64,000 bases of DNA from Sphaerolaimus hirsutus. Its lineage: Eukaryota > Nematoda > Chromadorea > Monhysterida > Sphaerolaimidae. Positions 45,100-57,100 of this stretch are shown here, in pieces. The notes under the pieces are model-generated. The model saw only the letters and a list, made by a program, of their open reading frames with translations, ran no database searches and was not told where the DNA came from. The stretch spans positions 21,562,315 to 21,626,314 of the forward strand of contig OZ038454.1 in assembly GCA_964036195.1 (NCBI GenBank). The letters are read 5' to 3'. Positions within the stretch are counted from its first letter, which is position 1, and the number at the start of each line of letters is the position of its first letter. Made by a program: the position numbers and the translations under genes.

Positions 45100-46345
45100 T
45101 AACGATGGCAAACCCTCCAAAAAAAAGTATTTAAATTTTTAAGTGTTTTTTATAAAATGAATTTTCGAATTTTCGAATTTTTCCTGGAATTAATTTTCGA
45201 ATTTCGAATTTAATTTTCGAATTTTTGAATTTTCAAATCTTTTTTGGCAATTTTTGAATTTTTTTGGCCATTTTTCGAATTTTTTCAAATAATTTTCGAA
45301 TTTTTTTTGGAAAAATATTGAATCTGAAGCTTTAAACACAGAATTTGGACTGTTTTGGTAGTGGCTATACTCGGCAGACATGCTAATCTACAAATAGATA
45401 TGATTTATATCTTTGGCTGACAGACATCCAACTGAAAACTTGTGAACTGATTCACCACTGCACTCCATTTCATCCTGACTCCGAACCAGTTCAGTCAGCC
45501 GTAAGTTCAGTGCGGACTGCGGTTATGACGTCATGATGGAGTGTTACCACCAGAAAAATGTAGGGTGTAATTTCGCCTGAGTATAGCACACTGAGCGTAC
45601 TCAGTGCATACAGTGCTAACTGCACAAAATATGGGTACTTCTCAAACCAATACTCAAAACCACTCTTATACTCCAGCGACATTACGCCTAAATACAATGA
45701 AATCTACCATGAATAAAAGAACAAACAAAAAAAATTTCATCATATTTATCAAAGCAATTTGATTAATATGATGAAATTTTTTTATGTTTGTTCTTTTATT
45801 CAGATGGGATATGGTAGGTTTCATTATAAAGTGTAATGTCGCTGGAGTATATCTTTGATCACATCTCTTTTACTTATAAATATGTGCAGTTCCTATGTGC
45901 AGTCCCAGACACCTGTAAAATGCTCTGTGAAATGTCAAGTGTTATGCAAAGTGTCTAAAGTCATGGAAATGCTGTGGAAAATGGCAAATATGTTTGCCAT
46001 TTTTCCAGGGCATTTTCATAACTTTTGACACTTTGCATGACACTTCACATTTTACAGGGCAGTTTACATTTCAACGTTTTTGGACCTTTTTTCTGTTTTG
46101 TTTCGCTTTTTCATAAGCACCGCGTATCAATTTTCGTTGTATTTAGTACGTTGAACTTAAGAGTGCCTTGAATTGCCTGAAAAATTCGAAAAGTATTTTC
46201 GAATTTTCGAATTTTCGACTTTTTTGAAAAATAAATCGATTTTTAAGTGTTTTTTCTAGGGGTGAATTAAAAATTCGAAAATTCCGGAAAAATTCGAAAA
46301 TTCGAAAATGTTTTCGAATTTTCGAATCTTTTTTTGCCATCGTTA
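45100..46345. mobile_element. hAT-like element, TAACGATGGCAAA family
   Basis: TIRs TAACGATGGCAAA and GCCATCGTTA with the exact 8-bp TSD GTGATCAG at 45,092-45,099 and 46,346-46,353. Its interior is nearly the same as 4944-6161. It includes a palindrome near 45,705-45,805 and an introner-family unit at about 45,905-46,085. Confidence 0.9.
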
Positions 46346-46353
46346 GTGATCAG

Positions 46354-47204
46354 TGGTGTACTTTTGTTCAAATATCAAATTTCTTTAGACAGATTCCATT
46401 CCTTCCAATGCCAAAACTTTTATATTTGACTTTTGATATTGTAGTTTTACAATATCACATACCTACATCGATTTTGCGCAATTTGGGAATGAGATATTTC
46501 GAGAAAATTGTTACTATTGATGCTTTTTTGTACTCTTGATCGAGAGAAACACAACACAGAAATGATTAGATCGATATCTGTTTCTATTCAAAAGTTAATA
46601 TCCCGAGTATAGAAAGTGTAAAGTAAAATTTTTTACTTTTACTCGCGGGTAAATGATATTAAAATACTTTTTCCCCTGAAAGTATTAATGTGAGTACTTT
46701 TTATCAGGACAGCGAGTAAAAGCGAGTAAAATTACATTTTCTCCAATATTTACCCTGGTCAAAAGAAAGGTTTTATCTTTCTATTAAGAAGTATTGTTAA
46801 TGAAGGCAGTTTATTCATGGTTAGTGTTCCAAAAATAGGTGAAATGTATTGAAAAATACTCCTTCTGTACCCAGAAAAATTACTCTAGTGTACTCGAGTA
46901 CTCTCAAAAAGTAAGCGTAAAGGCAAGTACAGATACTTTTTTCAAAGTATGCTTATGTGTATTTATTCGGTACTCTGACTACTGAAAAAACACAAATGTG
47001 TGATGATCCCACTTTATCATATTATTTTTATTGATCCCATTTAGGTAAATTTGTTTGTAACCATAGCCAAACTGTCGCGGAAAAATATATTTACAATATA
47101 TTCAGGCCAACACATTATATACATTATATTTACACTTTACAACATAACTATATTTAAAAAAAAAAACAGAATATAATACTAGGTATTTACCATCAGTTCA
47201 GCTA
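46354..47204. other. Non-coding part of the duplicated segment, copy B
   Basis: Parallels 3880-4614 and 6409-6530 of copy A. It has degenerate AAGTACTTTT repeats and no gene. Confidence 0.45.
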
Positions 47205-47640
47205 CCTCATTGCAATTCACAAAGCAGTCAAAAATTGATCACCGTCTCGATCATTCAAATTTCTACTCACAATCACAAAATCGCTATTTCTCAACGCTCT
47301 GCCGTGGGGCGGCACGCACCCGGTTTGGCCGTTTGCCAACACTCTGCCGCAATGAGAGTCATTTCTCCGCCGCTGCGGCTGCGCGTCGGCTTCGCTGTGC
47401 GTCGCGCCAATTCTGCGCCACGGCGCGTCATTTTCGCCGGCGTGCGGCGGCACGTTGCAGTAGTCTGGTGCTGGGCGACAGTTTGGCGCGGCGGCGGGTG
47501 GGCTGGCGCCCGGCCGCTCGGCTGCCGGCGACACGTTCGGCTGCAGTGCCGCTGGCGCCTGTGTCTGCGAGGGGATAGACGGAAAATGGGAAAATATAGG
47601 CGGTGACAGTCACCGCGTCACTGGCGGGTGAATAGGTCTT
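47205..47640. other. GC-rich conserved block, copy B
   Basis: Almost base for base the same as 9950-10,390. It lies between the PAN gene end and the secreted-peptide ORF. See the copy A entry for interpretation. Confidence 0.45.
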
Positions 47641-47649
47641 GATTGAAAA

Positions 47650-47862
47650 ATGATTCCAGCTGCGATTGCGTTATTGCACTTCCTTGTCATTATCAGCATT
47701 TGTTCACTGATGCAGGCCATGCCAGTACTTTGTAAAAATGTCGAATACTTTACTTCGAGAAAAGGCCTGCGAAGGCTCTCGTCATATTTTCATGATGTAC
47801 GCTTACTCAAGTCTAAATCGAATTCCTTCTTTCATTCGAAGATTTTTATGTTCCAATCTTGA
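47650..47862 (+). CDS. Candidate small secreted peptide, copy B
   Basis: Same 70-codon ORF as at 10,403 with a signal-peptide-like start (M-I-P-A-A-I-A-L-L-H-F-L-V-I-I-S) and probable cleavage after M-Q-A. It ends 110 bases before the channel gene's stop codon on the other strand, so the two are tail to tail. Function unknown. Confidence 0.3.
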   Translation: MIPAAIALLHFLVIISICSLMQAMPVLCKNVEYFTSRKGLRRLSSYFHDVRLLKSKSNSFFHSKIFMFQS

Positions 47863-47973
47863 CCCTTGGAACAGTTGTTTCGCACATACTTATCGAACCT
47901 GCCTAAAAACAGACGAAAATGCAAAATCAGCTGTGAACAATAAATCCACAGAAAACAAGCTAAAAAAAACCCT

Positions 47974-48167
47974 TCACCCCAAACACACAGCATTATGGTA
48001 AAGAGACTGCGGGGGCTCGCGCGGCGTGTGGGCGGAGCCAAGGGAAGGGGGCGGCGGCACGTTTGCGCTGACGCCCTGGTTGCGCGACTGCGGCCGGCTG
48101 TGCGACGAGACCGATGCGCTGCTCAGCGTCGTTCCGCCCGTGTTGTCCAGCACCTCGCAGCTGGGCG
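47974..48167 (-). CDS. DEG/ENaC last coding exon
   Basis: Acceptor ACCCTCAG in phase with the previous donor. The cytosolic tail is S/T/P-rich (P-P-P-P-S-L-G-S-A) and ends L-Y-H-N-A-V-C-L-G before TGA. The same exon exists at 10,727-10,920. Confidence 0.75.
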
Positions 48168-51100
48168 CTGAGGGTTTGTGCAACTTGGGGTAATTGGGGT
48201 TTTTGGGATGGTTTTTGAGAAAAATTGAAAAAAGTGTAGATTTGAGGTTAATGAAATTGATTACCTATAGTTGCAGTGACGTTTACTGGTGTATTTTGTG
48301 AAAATATCCTAAATGTAGTGGCGGTTTTACAATCTTCAGTTTTTATCTTATATTTCGGAATAAATTACATAATTAAATTGATAATAAAATATTTAAAAAT
48401 GTTTCAAAAACTCGGACATCTAGCGATGCAAGAATACTAAGTGACGGTAATTTACACACATACCGTATTTCCTCTTAATACCCCCCCCCCCCCTCAAAAT
48501 GGGCACTATGAATTTGTGGTCCGGGAAATGCATAACAGACGTTCAAAACACTTACTGTGTTACGTTAGAACATGGTTTATACCATCTACATCCTTAGTTA
48601 AGGCTGTAAAAACTTATAAAGGGTGGTTATTGTTGCATTTTTCACGTTTTTCTCTCAAAATTTTCACTCTGAAAAAATAAACCCTTGGGGGGGTAATTCG
48701 AGGAAATACGGTAACTCAAAATTGGAATTCAAAAGCTATCAAAAAGCTCTTCAATCGGCAAAACCATTCTTCAAATACCACGAACAACAAAAAGGTAACA
48801 CACTCCGCTGGTTCCCCACAGTGAGCAGGGTCCTCCTAGCACCAGAGGGCTGTTCCCCAACGCCAACGCCAACGCCAACGCCAACGCCAACGCCAGAGTC
48901 TCCATTGGCGCCACTATCATCGTCGCTCTTAGCGGGTCCAAACAGCAGGCGCTGCCAGCAGCCGTGCCAGGCGGCCAGATACGACGCGTAGGTCAGCTGC
49001 GCCACGAAGAACGCCACTTGCACCATGGTGAGCATGGACGCGCCCACCCACAGCGACACCTGCAACGCGCCCGCACAGCTGTGAGTGAGCGGGGGGGGGG
49101 GGCAGCAGAGTGCGAGTGATGAGAGGGGTTGGGGGTGGCTGAGTTGAGTGATGGGGTGAATTGACAGGGAAATAATGGTTACACTCGTAAAGCCTGGAGC
49201 GTGTCGATTGGCGCTGCGCTATTTACTACCTAGTTTACTGACGGATTGTGGTGAACTCATAAATCGGCTTTGAACGCGTTTGAGTTTACCAGAATGAGGC
49301 GTCTGTCAACTGCGGCTGATAAGAATAACTCATTACAGTAAGTAAAGTCGGCAGACGTATCGCCCTACAAACATTTGCGTCAGTCTCTCCAGTGGAGAGT
49401 GCATGACGGCATTAGGAACGTGACGCAATATTTTAACGATTGGAATAGATCGGGTCACATATGAAAACTTGGCCCTTATCCCAGTTATCTTTCGTGTAGT
49501 TCCTTGCATGGCCCTGAACCAATGAACTTATTCATTCATTCACCAGTTGCGTATCATACAAATGAGAGTGAAAACTGAAAGTTAGCTGAAAATCGTTAAC
49601 ATTTGAGTCGCTTTGCCAATTTCCACCCTCATAATCGCTATTTTTGTTTATATACATGGTTATATAGCTATTGTGAGCCTATTTTATTCATATTAATAGC
49701 GGATTTCGAAATTTTGGCCGGCTGCCAAGTTCTCTTCTGTTGGAATGGAGCCAACAAATGAAAAATAAAATAAAAACAAAAACGGTAGTTTGAACGTTAA
49801 AACAGTAGTTTGAACGGTCAAATTCTTTACGAGCAACGTTGAAAATGTAGATAACTGGGGCGTGGCACGCACGGACCCAGCGAAACGTCCATTTTTCTTT
49901 TAATATGATTTTCTTTTTCAATTTCTAGCGTCCGCGTGGGACACAAGTTTTGTTGTTCGCTCTATTCACGAGCAAATTCTAACTCTCCGATTTTGTAGGG
50001 TGAAATGTCTGCCGACTTTACAAATGCGTCCAAAGCCGTTTTATGAGTTTACTAAAATATGGCAGTATACTATGTAATACGCGTACGAGCGTACGCGGTA
50101 AATACATTTACATATACTTTTTTTAAATACCATACGCACTCGTACGCGTACATTTTTAAAGCATACATACGCGTACGGAAAATGTATTTCAGAATTCTAG
50201 TGATTTACCGGATTTGGATGAATTAGTGTTGTATTTTTGTTGCCGCTATTGACCCCGCACACACTAGTTGACATCGACACCAAATGTCAACTGGTGCCGA
50301 TCCCGATTCAAAGCTTGCTGACGAGCCGACGAATGACCTTCAAACGCAAGCTTTGAATTGGGAACAGAACCAGTTGACATTTGGTGTCGATGTCAACTAG
50401 CGAGTGTAGGGCCAATCTTGCTATTTTTATGTCCTAGAAAAAAGAGACCCTGGAAACTATGCTATCTATCATTTTCTTAAACAAAAACATACGTTGTGCT
50501 GTACACGTATGGAAAGTGCCCACTTGACACCCACTTGAAAAAGTATTGACGCCTCACAAAAGGTGTAACGTCAGGAATGACGAAAAGTATATAGTCGTTT
50601 CTACACTCGCAAGAAAAGTACCCAAATTTACGCGTACGTACAAGTAAAAAACGTATTTTACGTTTTCGATACATTGTTGTGAGTAAAAAAAACTTTACGT
50701 TTACATATACTTTTAAAAAAGTTCAGTAATTCTAACAACTCTGCATATTTCACGTAAAATGCCCTGTAAATTGCCAAATTTTCTTTCGTTTTTTTACCAG
50801 TCATTTGAAATTTTACATGGGCATTTTACATGACTTTGTCTTCTTTGACACTTTGTATGACATTTGACATTTGACAGGGCATTCTACATGACGTTGTCTT
50901 ATTTGACACTATGCATGACATTTGACATCTCACAGGCTCTGCGAGTGGCCGCCGGCACTTATAAGCTCCCCATTCCCTTCTCACTCGACTTAGCACTCGC
51001 AACTTTTCTCATCACTTATCACTTTGCTGGCGAGTTGCCAACTCGAGGAATGTTCACCTGTCCGCCGATCTGCGCGATAAACGAGAACGGCGTCATGGAC

Positions 51101-54100
51101 ACCACGTGACGGATGGTGGTGTACTCGAGCTTCTCGAAGTACACGCTGATGACGATCTGCGACTCTGGGTGGTGAGAGTTGGGGTTGGGAAGTGTGTAGA
51201 TTTATTGGTATTGCATGTACTCATATGACTTACCATATTTCTTCTAATAGAAGAGCGCCGTTCTATTTTTTCATCAACTGTTTTACGTACCTGCTGTTCT
51301 ATTAGAGGTGCCCTTTTATTGGAGGTATGCCGTTCTATCAGAAGAAATATTGTAAATGATTGCACTGCAGATGAGTGTGTTCGCTCCCAAAATGTCAGGA
51401 GCCGGATAAATTTATCAAGTGTCATGTAAAAATATATACCGTATTGCCTCGAATTGTCCCCCCTCGAATTAACCCCCCCCCCTCAAAATGGGCTGGGGAA
51501 CTAATAACCCCCCCCCTCGAAATACCCCCCCCCTTCGGAATGATGTACGTCATGTACAAATAAATACGTCATGTATGCAATGTACATGATGTATATTACT
51601 GATAATTTGCATTGCAGCTACACATAGACTAGTTTGTGTAGCTACCCACGTTTTTTTGTCCAAATATATCCTGTTTCGATACATTTGTTACCTGTTTTGG
51701 GTACGCAAATGCCTACTATTTACTACGATCCTTATGAAAATCTCTGACGAAATAACGAACTCCCCCTCGAATAAACCCCCCTCGAATTAACCCCGCCTCA
51801 AATTTTGCTGGCGAATGAATAAACCCCCATGGGGGTATTTCGAGGTAATACGGTAAATAAAAAAGTCCGGTACAACAGATGTGAGATTTTAGAGGCAGGC
51901 CATTAGTGATGGAAAAAGCGCCACGAATTTGGCGCCAAACGCCAAAAGCGCCATGGCGCTTTTCCGAACCACAGCGCCAATGGCGCCACAGCAAGCGCCA
52001 GCGCCAGCCATTTTGTTCCTGGCGCCAGGCAAAAATAGCGCCAAGCGCCAAAAGCGCCATGGCGTTTTTCCGAACCGCAGCGCCAAGCGCCAATGGCGCC
52101 ACAGCAAAAGGGCGCCAAGAGCCGAAAGCTTTTTGCTTTGGCACTAGCGCCAGGCGCCAGCGCCATGGCGCATTTCCATCACTATACGCCACTTTTACCA
52201 TGATCTTTGACAATTTTTTCTTACCGTTTACGTGACATTCTACTGGTGGCTGCGGGATTGGGCCCAAATATTGCCTACATCAAATATCCCTGTCCCAAAA
52301 ATCTGACCGACTCAAGCTGGCTTTTTCAGCATCCCTCAGCGCGTCATCGTTGGGTAAAAATGACACGATTTCAGGCGGCGGGAATTTGCCGTATGACATC
52401 TGCGCGTCGTATTTCCATTGGTGACCTGAAAGTTGAATGAAAAATTTGTTAATTGATCGCATGAAAAACCGGCCGTTTGACGATTGTTCTACTGACATAA
52501 ATACACAAATATTTAACTTTTTGAGAAAACGTTAACCAAATTTCGTGAAAGTAATTTAGTCAAGGGCAAATGATCAAAATCTCACATTTCCAAAAAAAAT
52601 TGCACGGCGGTGTAATAAATACAGCGATGCAACGTCTGAGTAGAAGTAAAAAAAGTTGGAAGTACCTGGCCGTGGGTTGGGTGCATCAACGAACCCTTAC
52701 TTGTGATGGAAAAGCGAAAAGAAAAAAAACGCCTGGCGCCATGGCGCCATTCAAACAATTCGACTTGAATATATTTTGATACTATTCTTTTCTTTTTCCC
52801 CGTTGATTCTTTCTTGGTATATACATATATGCCCGTGACTTGTAGAGCCAGTAGCGGTATGAGTGTTAAATAAATAAATAAATAAACAATTGGCGCCGGG
52901 AGCCAAAACGGCGCCAGAGGAAATGGCGCCATTAAATGGCGCCAGCACCATGGCGCCATGTCATCACTACTTGACTGACTATAGTCACTAGACTGACCCA
53001 AAATAAATACTTCTTAATCACTTTCCAACACTTTCCAGCCGAATTGACCCCGCACCAAAAACGAAACAACCCACGTACTTACAAAGTTCCCCCAAACTGA
53101 CACGGCGGCAAACACTTCTCCCTGCACATTTGCATGTGATCGGGCTGCAGGGCGGCGCCCAAGTGCGTGAAGTAGCACTTCAAAATCGTGCTCGCCAAAC
53201 ACACGTCATACAAGGGCCGCTCCTTGGCCACGATGCTGCAGTTGCACATGCGCTCCGCGTGGTCCACCATGCACGCCTCGTGGCACCGCATGGGCGAGTA
53301 GGAGGGCTGGGGGCAGTCCCGCACACTGTAAAGTGCGTTGGAAAGTGTCAAGTGTCATGCGAAGTGCCGGAAGTCATGGAGAATGCCCTGGGAAATGGCA
53401 AACGTGCGTTTGCCATTTTGCAGGGCATTTTCCAAGACCTTTGACCGTTTGCATGACATTTGACACTTTACAGGGCAGTTTACAGGGCTTGGGACTGGCA
53501 CCAGGGCGGCGGGGTCACACGTGTAGCGAGGCGGGTCGTTCATGAACTCGAGACGGGTCGACTGTGGTGAAGGGGTGGGGGGGGTTGTCAGGTGGTTTTT
53601 TGTGTGCTGCGACTTTTTCAATTTATTTAATGTCCATCTCCATGGTGCGTGGATCGCATTCCAGAATATTTATGTTTCGCACATCCATCTAACTATCAAG
53701 GTTCCTTTACTTTAAATGCCTGTAATGCCCCTCGAAATAAGTTTTCTGTACGCGCGTACTTTCTAACCGTATTTTAGAGGTACACAAGTACAGTAACTAA
53801 ATCGTACGCGTAAAGATATGAGTACCGGCATATTTCTCTGCAGGACACGTAAATGTATTTACTGAGTACTCGAGTATACGTATTTTTCGAGTAAACGTAA
53901 ATTCGTTTTAACAACTAGGTGCCAACAACCCTTAAACGCACCGACAAAGACACAATCGCATTAACCCCGCTGGGCAAGTACAGCAAACTGGTGTCGACGC
54001 CCTTGCCCGGCTCGCTGAGCTTCATGGCGATGCCGTCGGACAGAATCTGGTTGGCGCCCAGGTTGTAGAAGTGCCGCGGCAGGTTGACCACGATCAGCGT

Positions 54101-57100
54101 GCCTAGGCCGTAGCCGCCGCCGTACTGCTCCTTGCCGTGGATCCGGTAGCAGTGGCCTGTGGGGGGGGCAGGGTTGGAAAGATTGGTGGGGGTTTGTGTT
54201 TTTTTAAATGTCAAAAATATCACTTAGATTTTTGCTGTATTTTTAAGAGGGTCTAAATTATAATTTCTTTTTGACTTATTCTCTAAGATATATAAATAAC
54301 GATAAAATATCAGAACATATAAAAATATCGCACTTAACAATAAGCACTCGAAAAGTCTATGGGAGAATTGTATTTTTAAAATCTCAGAAAATATAAAAAA
54401 TCTTATATTTAGGTATTTATATACCGTATCGAAATACCCCCCCCCCCGCCTCGAAATACCCCCTCAAACTTTTCACTCTGAAAAAATAAACCCCCTGGGG
54501 GTATTTCGAGGAAATACGGTAGGTATTCTCCTGGAATTTCCAGAGAGATTGAATTATATTTTTTTGCGAGAAAGCTATACAAATTCTCATTTATATATTT
54601 TTTAAATATAATTATCATTTATATTTATATTTTCTCGGCATTTTTATGAGAGATTTAATTTTATTTTATTGTTTGAAAGATTTTCTGAGATTATATTTAA
54701 CTATACTCGGCGGACCGCATGCTATGCATTTTACTGAAGGAAACACTCCATCATGACGTCATAATTAATAAAACAAAAATAATTCCAGCAACAAAAAAAA
54801 CATTTCCGGAAAAAACATTCCTCGTTTGTACGCGACTCCACCTTTTTCTTGTTTTAATATTTTTCTTTTTGTGAATGTACCGTATTTGCCTCGAATAATC
54901 CCCCTGGGGGAATTATTATATCATCAGACATTTTTGAGGGGGGAACTATTCGAGGAGGGAATTATTCAAGGGGGGGGGGGAATTATTATTTCTTCAAAAT
55001 ATTCAAGCATGTTGCCATCAACTCATTTCACGAAATATGCTTCATAAACACAATAACGTGCCATTTTTGTTAAAATTAGGTATAACAAATTAATCAAATC
55101 TTTAAAGGGGGGGATTATTCGAGGGGGGGGGATTATTTTTTTCTCACTCGTCTTACAGGGGGGGGGGATTATTCGAGGGGGGGGGAGAATTATTCAAAGG
55201 GGGAACTATTCAAGCAAATACGGTACATACTAAGTATCCAGCTCGCGCGTTATCGACCAAGACATAAATAATTTTGGGCGCATACTTTGCGGTCCGCCGA
55301 GTATACCTAGGTATATTTTCAGAAAAACAGCCATTTTTGAACACTATTCACGATCACATTGCCACAAACCTGCGGACGTGGTCATGGTGGACACCTCGGA
55401 GCAGTTGGTCATGGGCAGCACCTGGTCGCATCTGAGCGGCGCGTCCTCCAACATGAACTGCGTGTACGTCCGGTTGCGCAGCGACAGGCGCCGGACGATT
55501 TCCGCTTCCATCTCCTCCAGATAACTCATGTTTTGGATTATTCTGAAATGTGTTTTGAATTTTGATGGTTGATTTCAGTCTTTGCATGGGATGTTTCAGC
55601 CTTTTCGGTGTCTATTCAAGGCATTGTTCGCGTGGCGCCCTTTGACACTGGCTCCATTTTTCGATGTAATTTGGCTCCACTGACATTGGAACTGACTCAA
55701 TAACTTGTTCTCTGGCGCATTTCCACAATTATTAGCAAAATTTATTGACGTATCGAGCCAATGACAGCAAAAGCTTCAGTAAAGCCGGAATTACAGCTCA
55801 GCGGCGTTTGACGTGAAATGATTACGTCGTACAATTGATTACATCAAAATGGACAAAGGTACAGCATTGAAATTTCAGAATTAGATAGTTCTAGTAATTG
55901 GGTGTAATGTCCCAAAAAAATTTATCAAATAATCATTATTTTAGTAGTTATTAATTTACCGTCAAAATTTTTTGGTGACGTAAAATGTTTGACGTGAAAT
56001 GTTGACGTAGAATGTGTAAATTTCGACGGTAAATTAATAACTACTTAAATAATGATTATTTGATAAAATTTGTTTGGGACATTACACACAATTACTAGAA
56101 CTATCTAATTCTGAAATTTCAATGCTGTACCTTTGTCCATTTTGATGTAATCAATTTTACGACGTAATCATTTCACGTCAAACGCCGCTGAGCTGTAATT
56201 CCGGCTTAAAAGGATGCAAAAATCCAATGCTGTGAAAATAAGATTTGGATAAACAATTGACACTTTGCATGACAATTGACATTTGACTTTGCATTTTACT
56301 TTACATTTGACATTTTTCATTACATTTGACTTTACATTTGACACTTTGCATGACAATTGACATTTGACTTTACCTTTGACTTTACATTTGACTTTACATT
56401 TGACACTTTACTTTGCACTTTACAGGGCTTGGGACCGCCCCCAGTGCGATACTGGCTTCGATTTACTTGTCAACCCAAAAGAAACAAGCACCGCACATTT
56501 ACTTACCTCTGTATTATATTGTTTGCAGGTGCATAAATCGATTCAAATCCCATGAAACTCAATTCCATCGCTGTGGCCATATCGGACGTGAAGTTATACT
56601 CCCTCAGTACGGACGCGTTGATGCGGTTGAATGGGCAAATAATGACGTCTGAAAATCGGAATTTTTTTGGTATTTCTGCGTTAGTAAAGAAACCTCCAGA
56701 CACTGGTGCCGGTCTCAAACGCGGTAAAATTCTTTGTAAAATGTCAATTTTCATGCAGTGTCCTGTAAAATTCCCTGCAAAATGGCAAACGGATTTTTTA
56801 GTAATTTTGAATGGAATTTTTCCTTCTTCATCACAAAACCTCAAATTCGCTATATGATTGCCATTTCGTTTAGTGTTCAATTGATGCTCTAATATTTACA
56901 AAAAAAATTTCTTCAATCACAACAATAAATCAACAGTAAACCCTCTAAAAAACGGACCCGGCAGCGTTAAATTGGGCGCGGCCTGGACAAAGTAGGACAC
57001 GACAACGGGACTGTGATGGAAGTCTCTGAAGATGGCGTAGCAGCCGTAGACGGCGCCCGTGCACGCCAGCACCATGATCGTCGCCCACAGACACTTGGAC

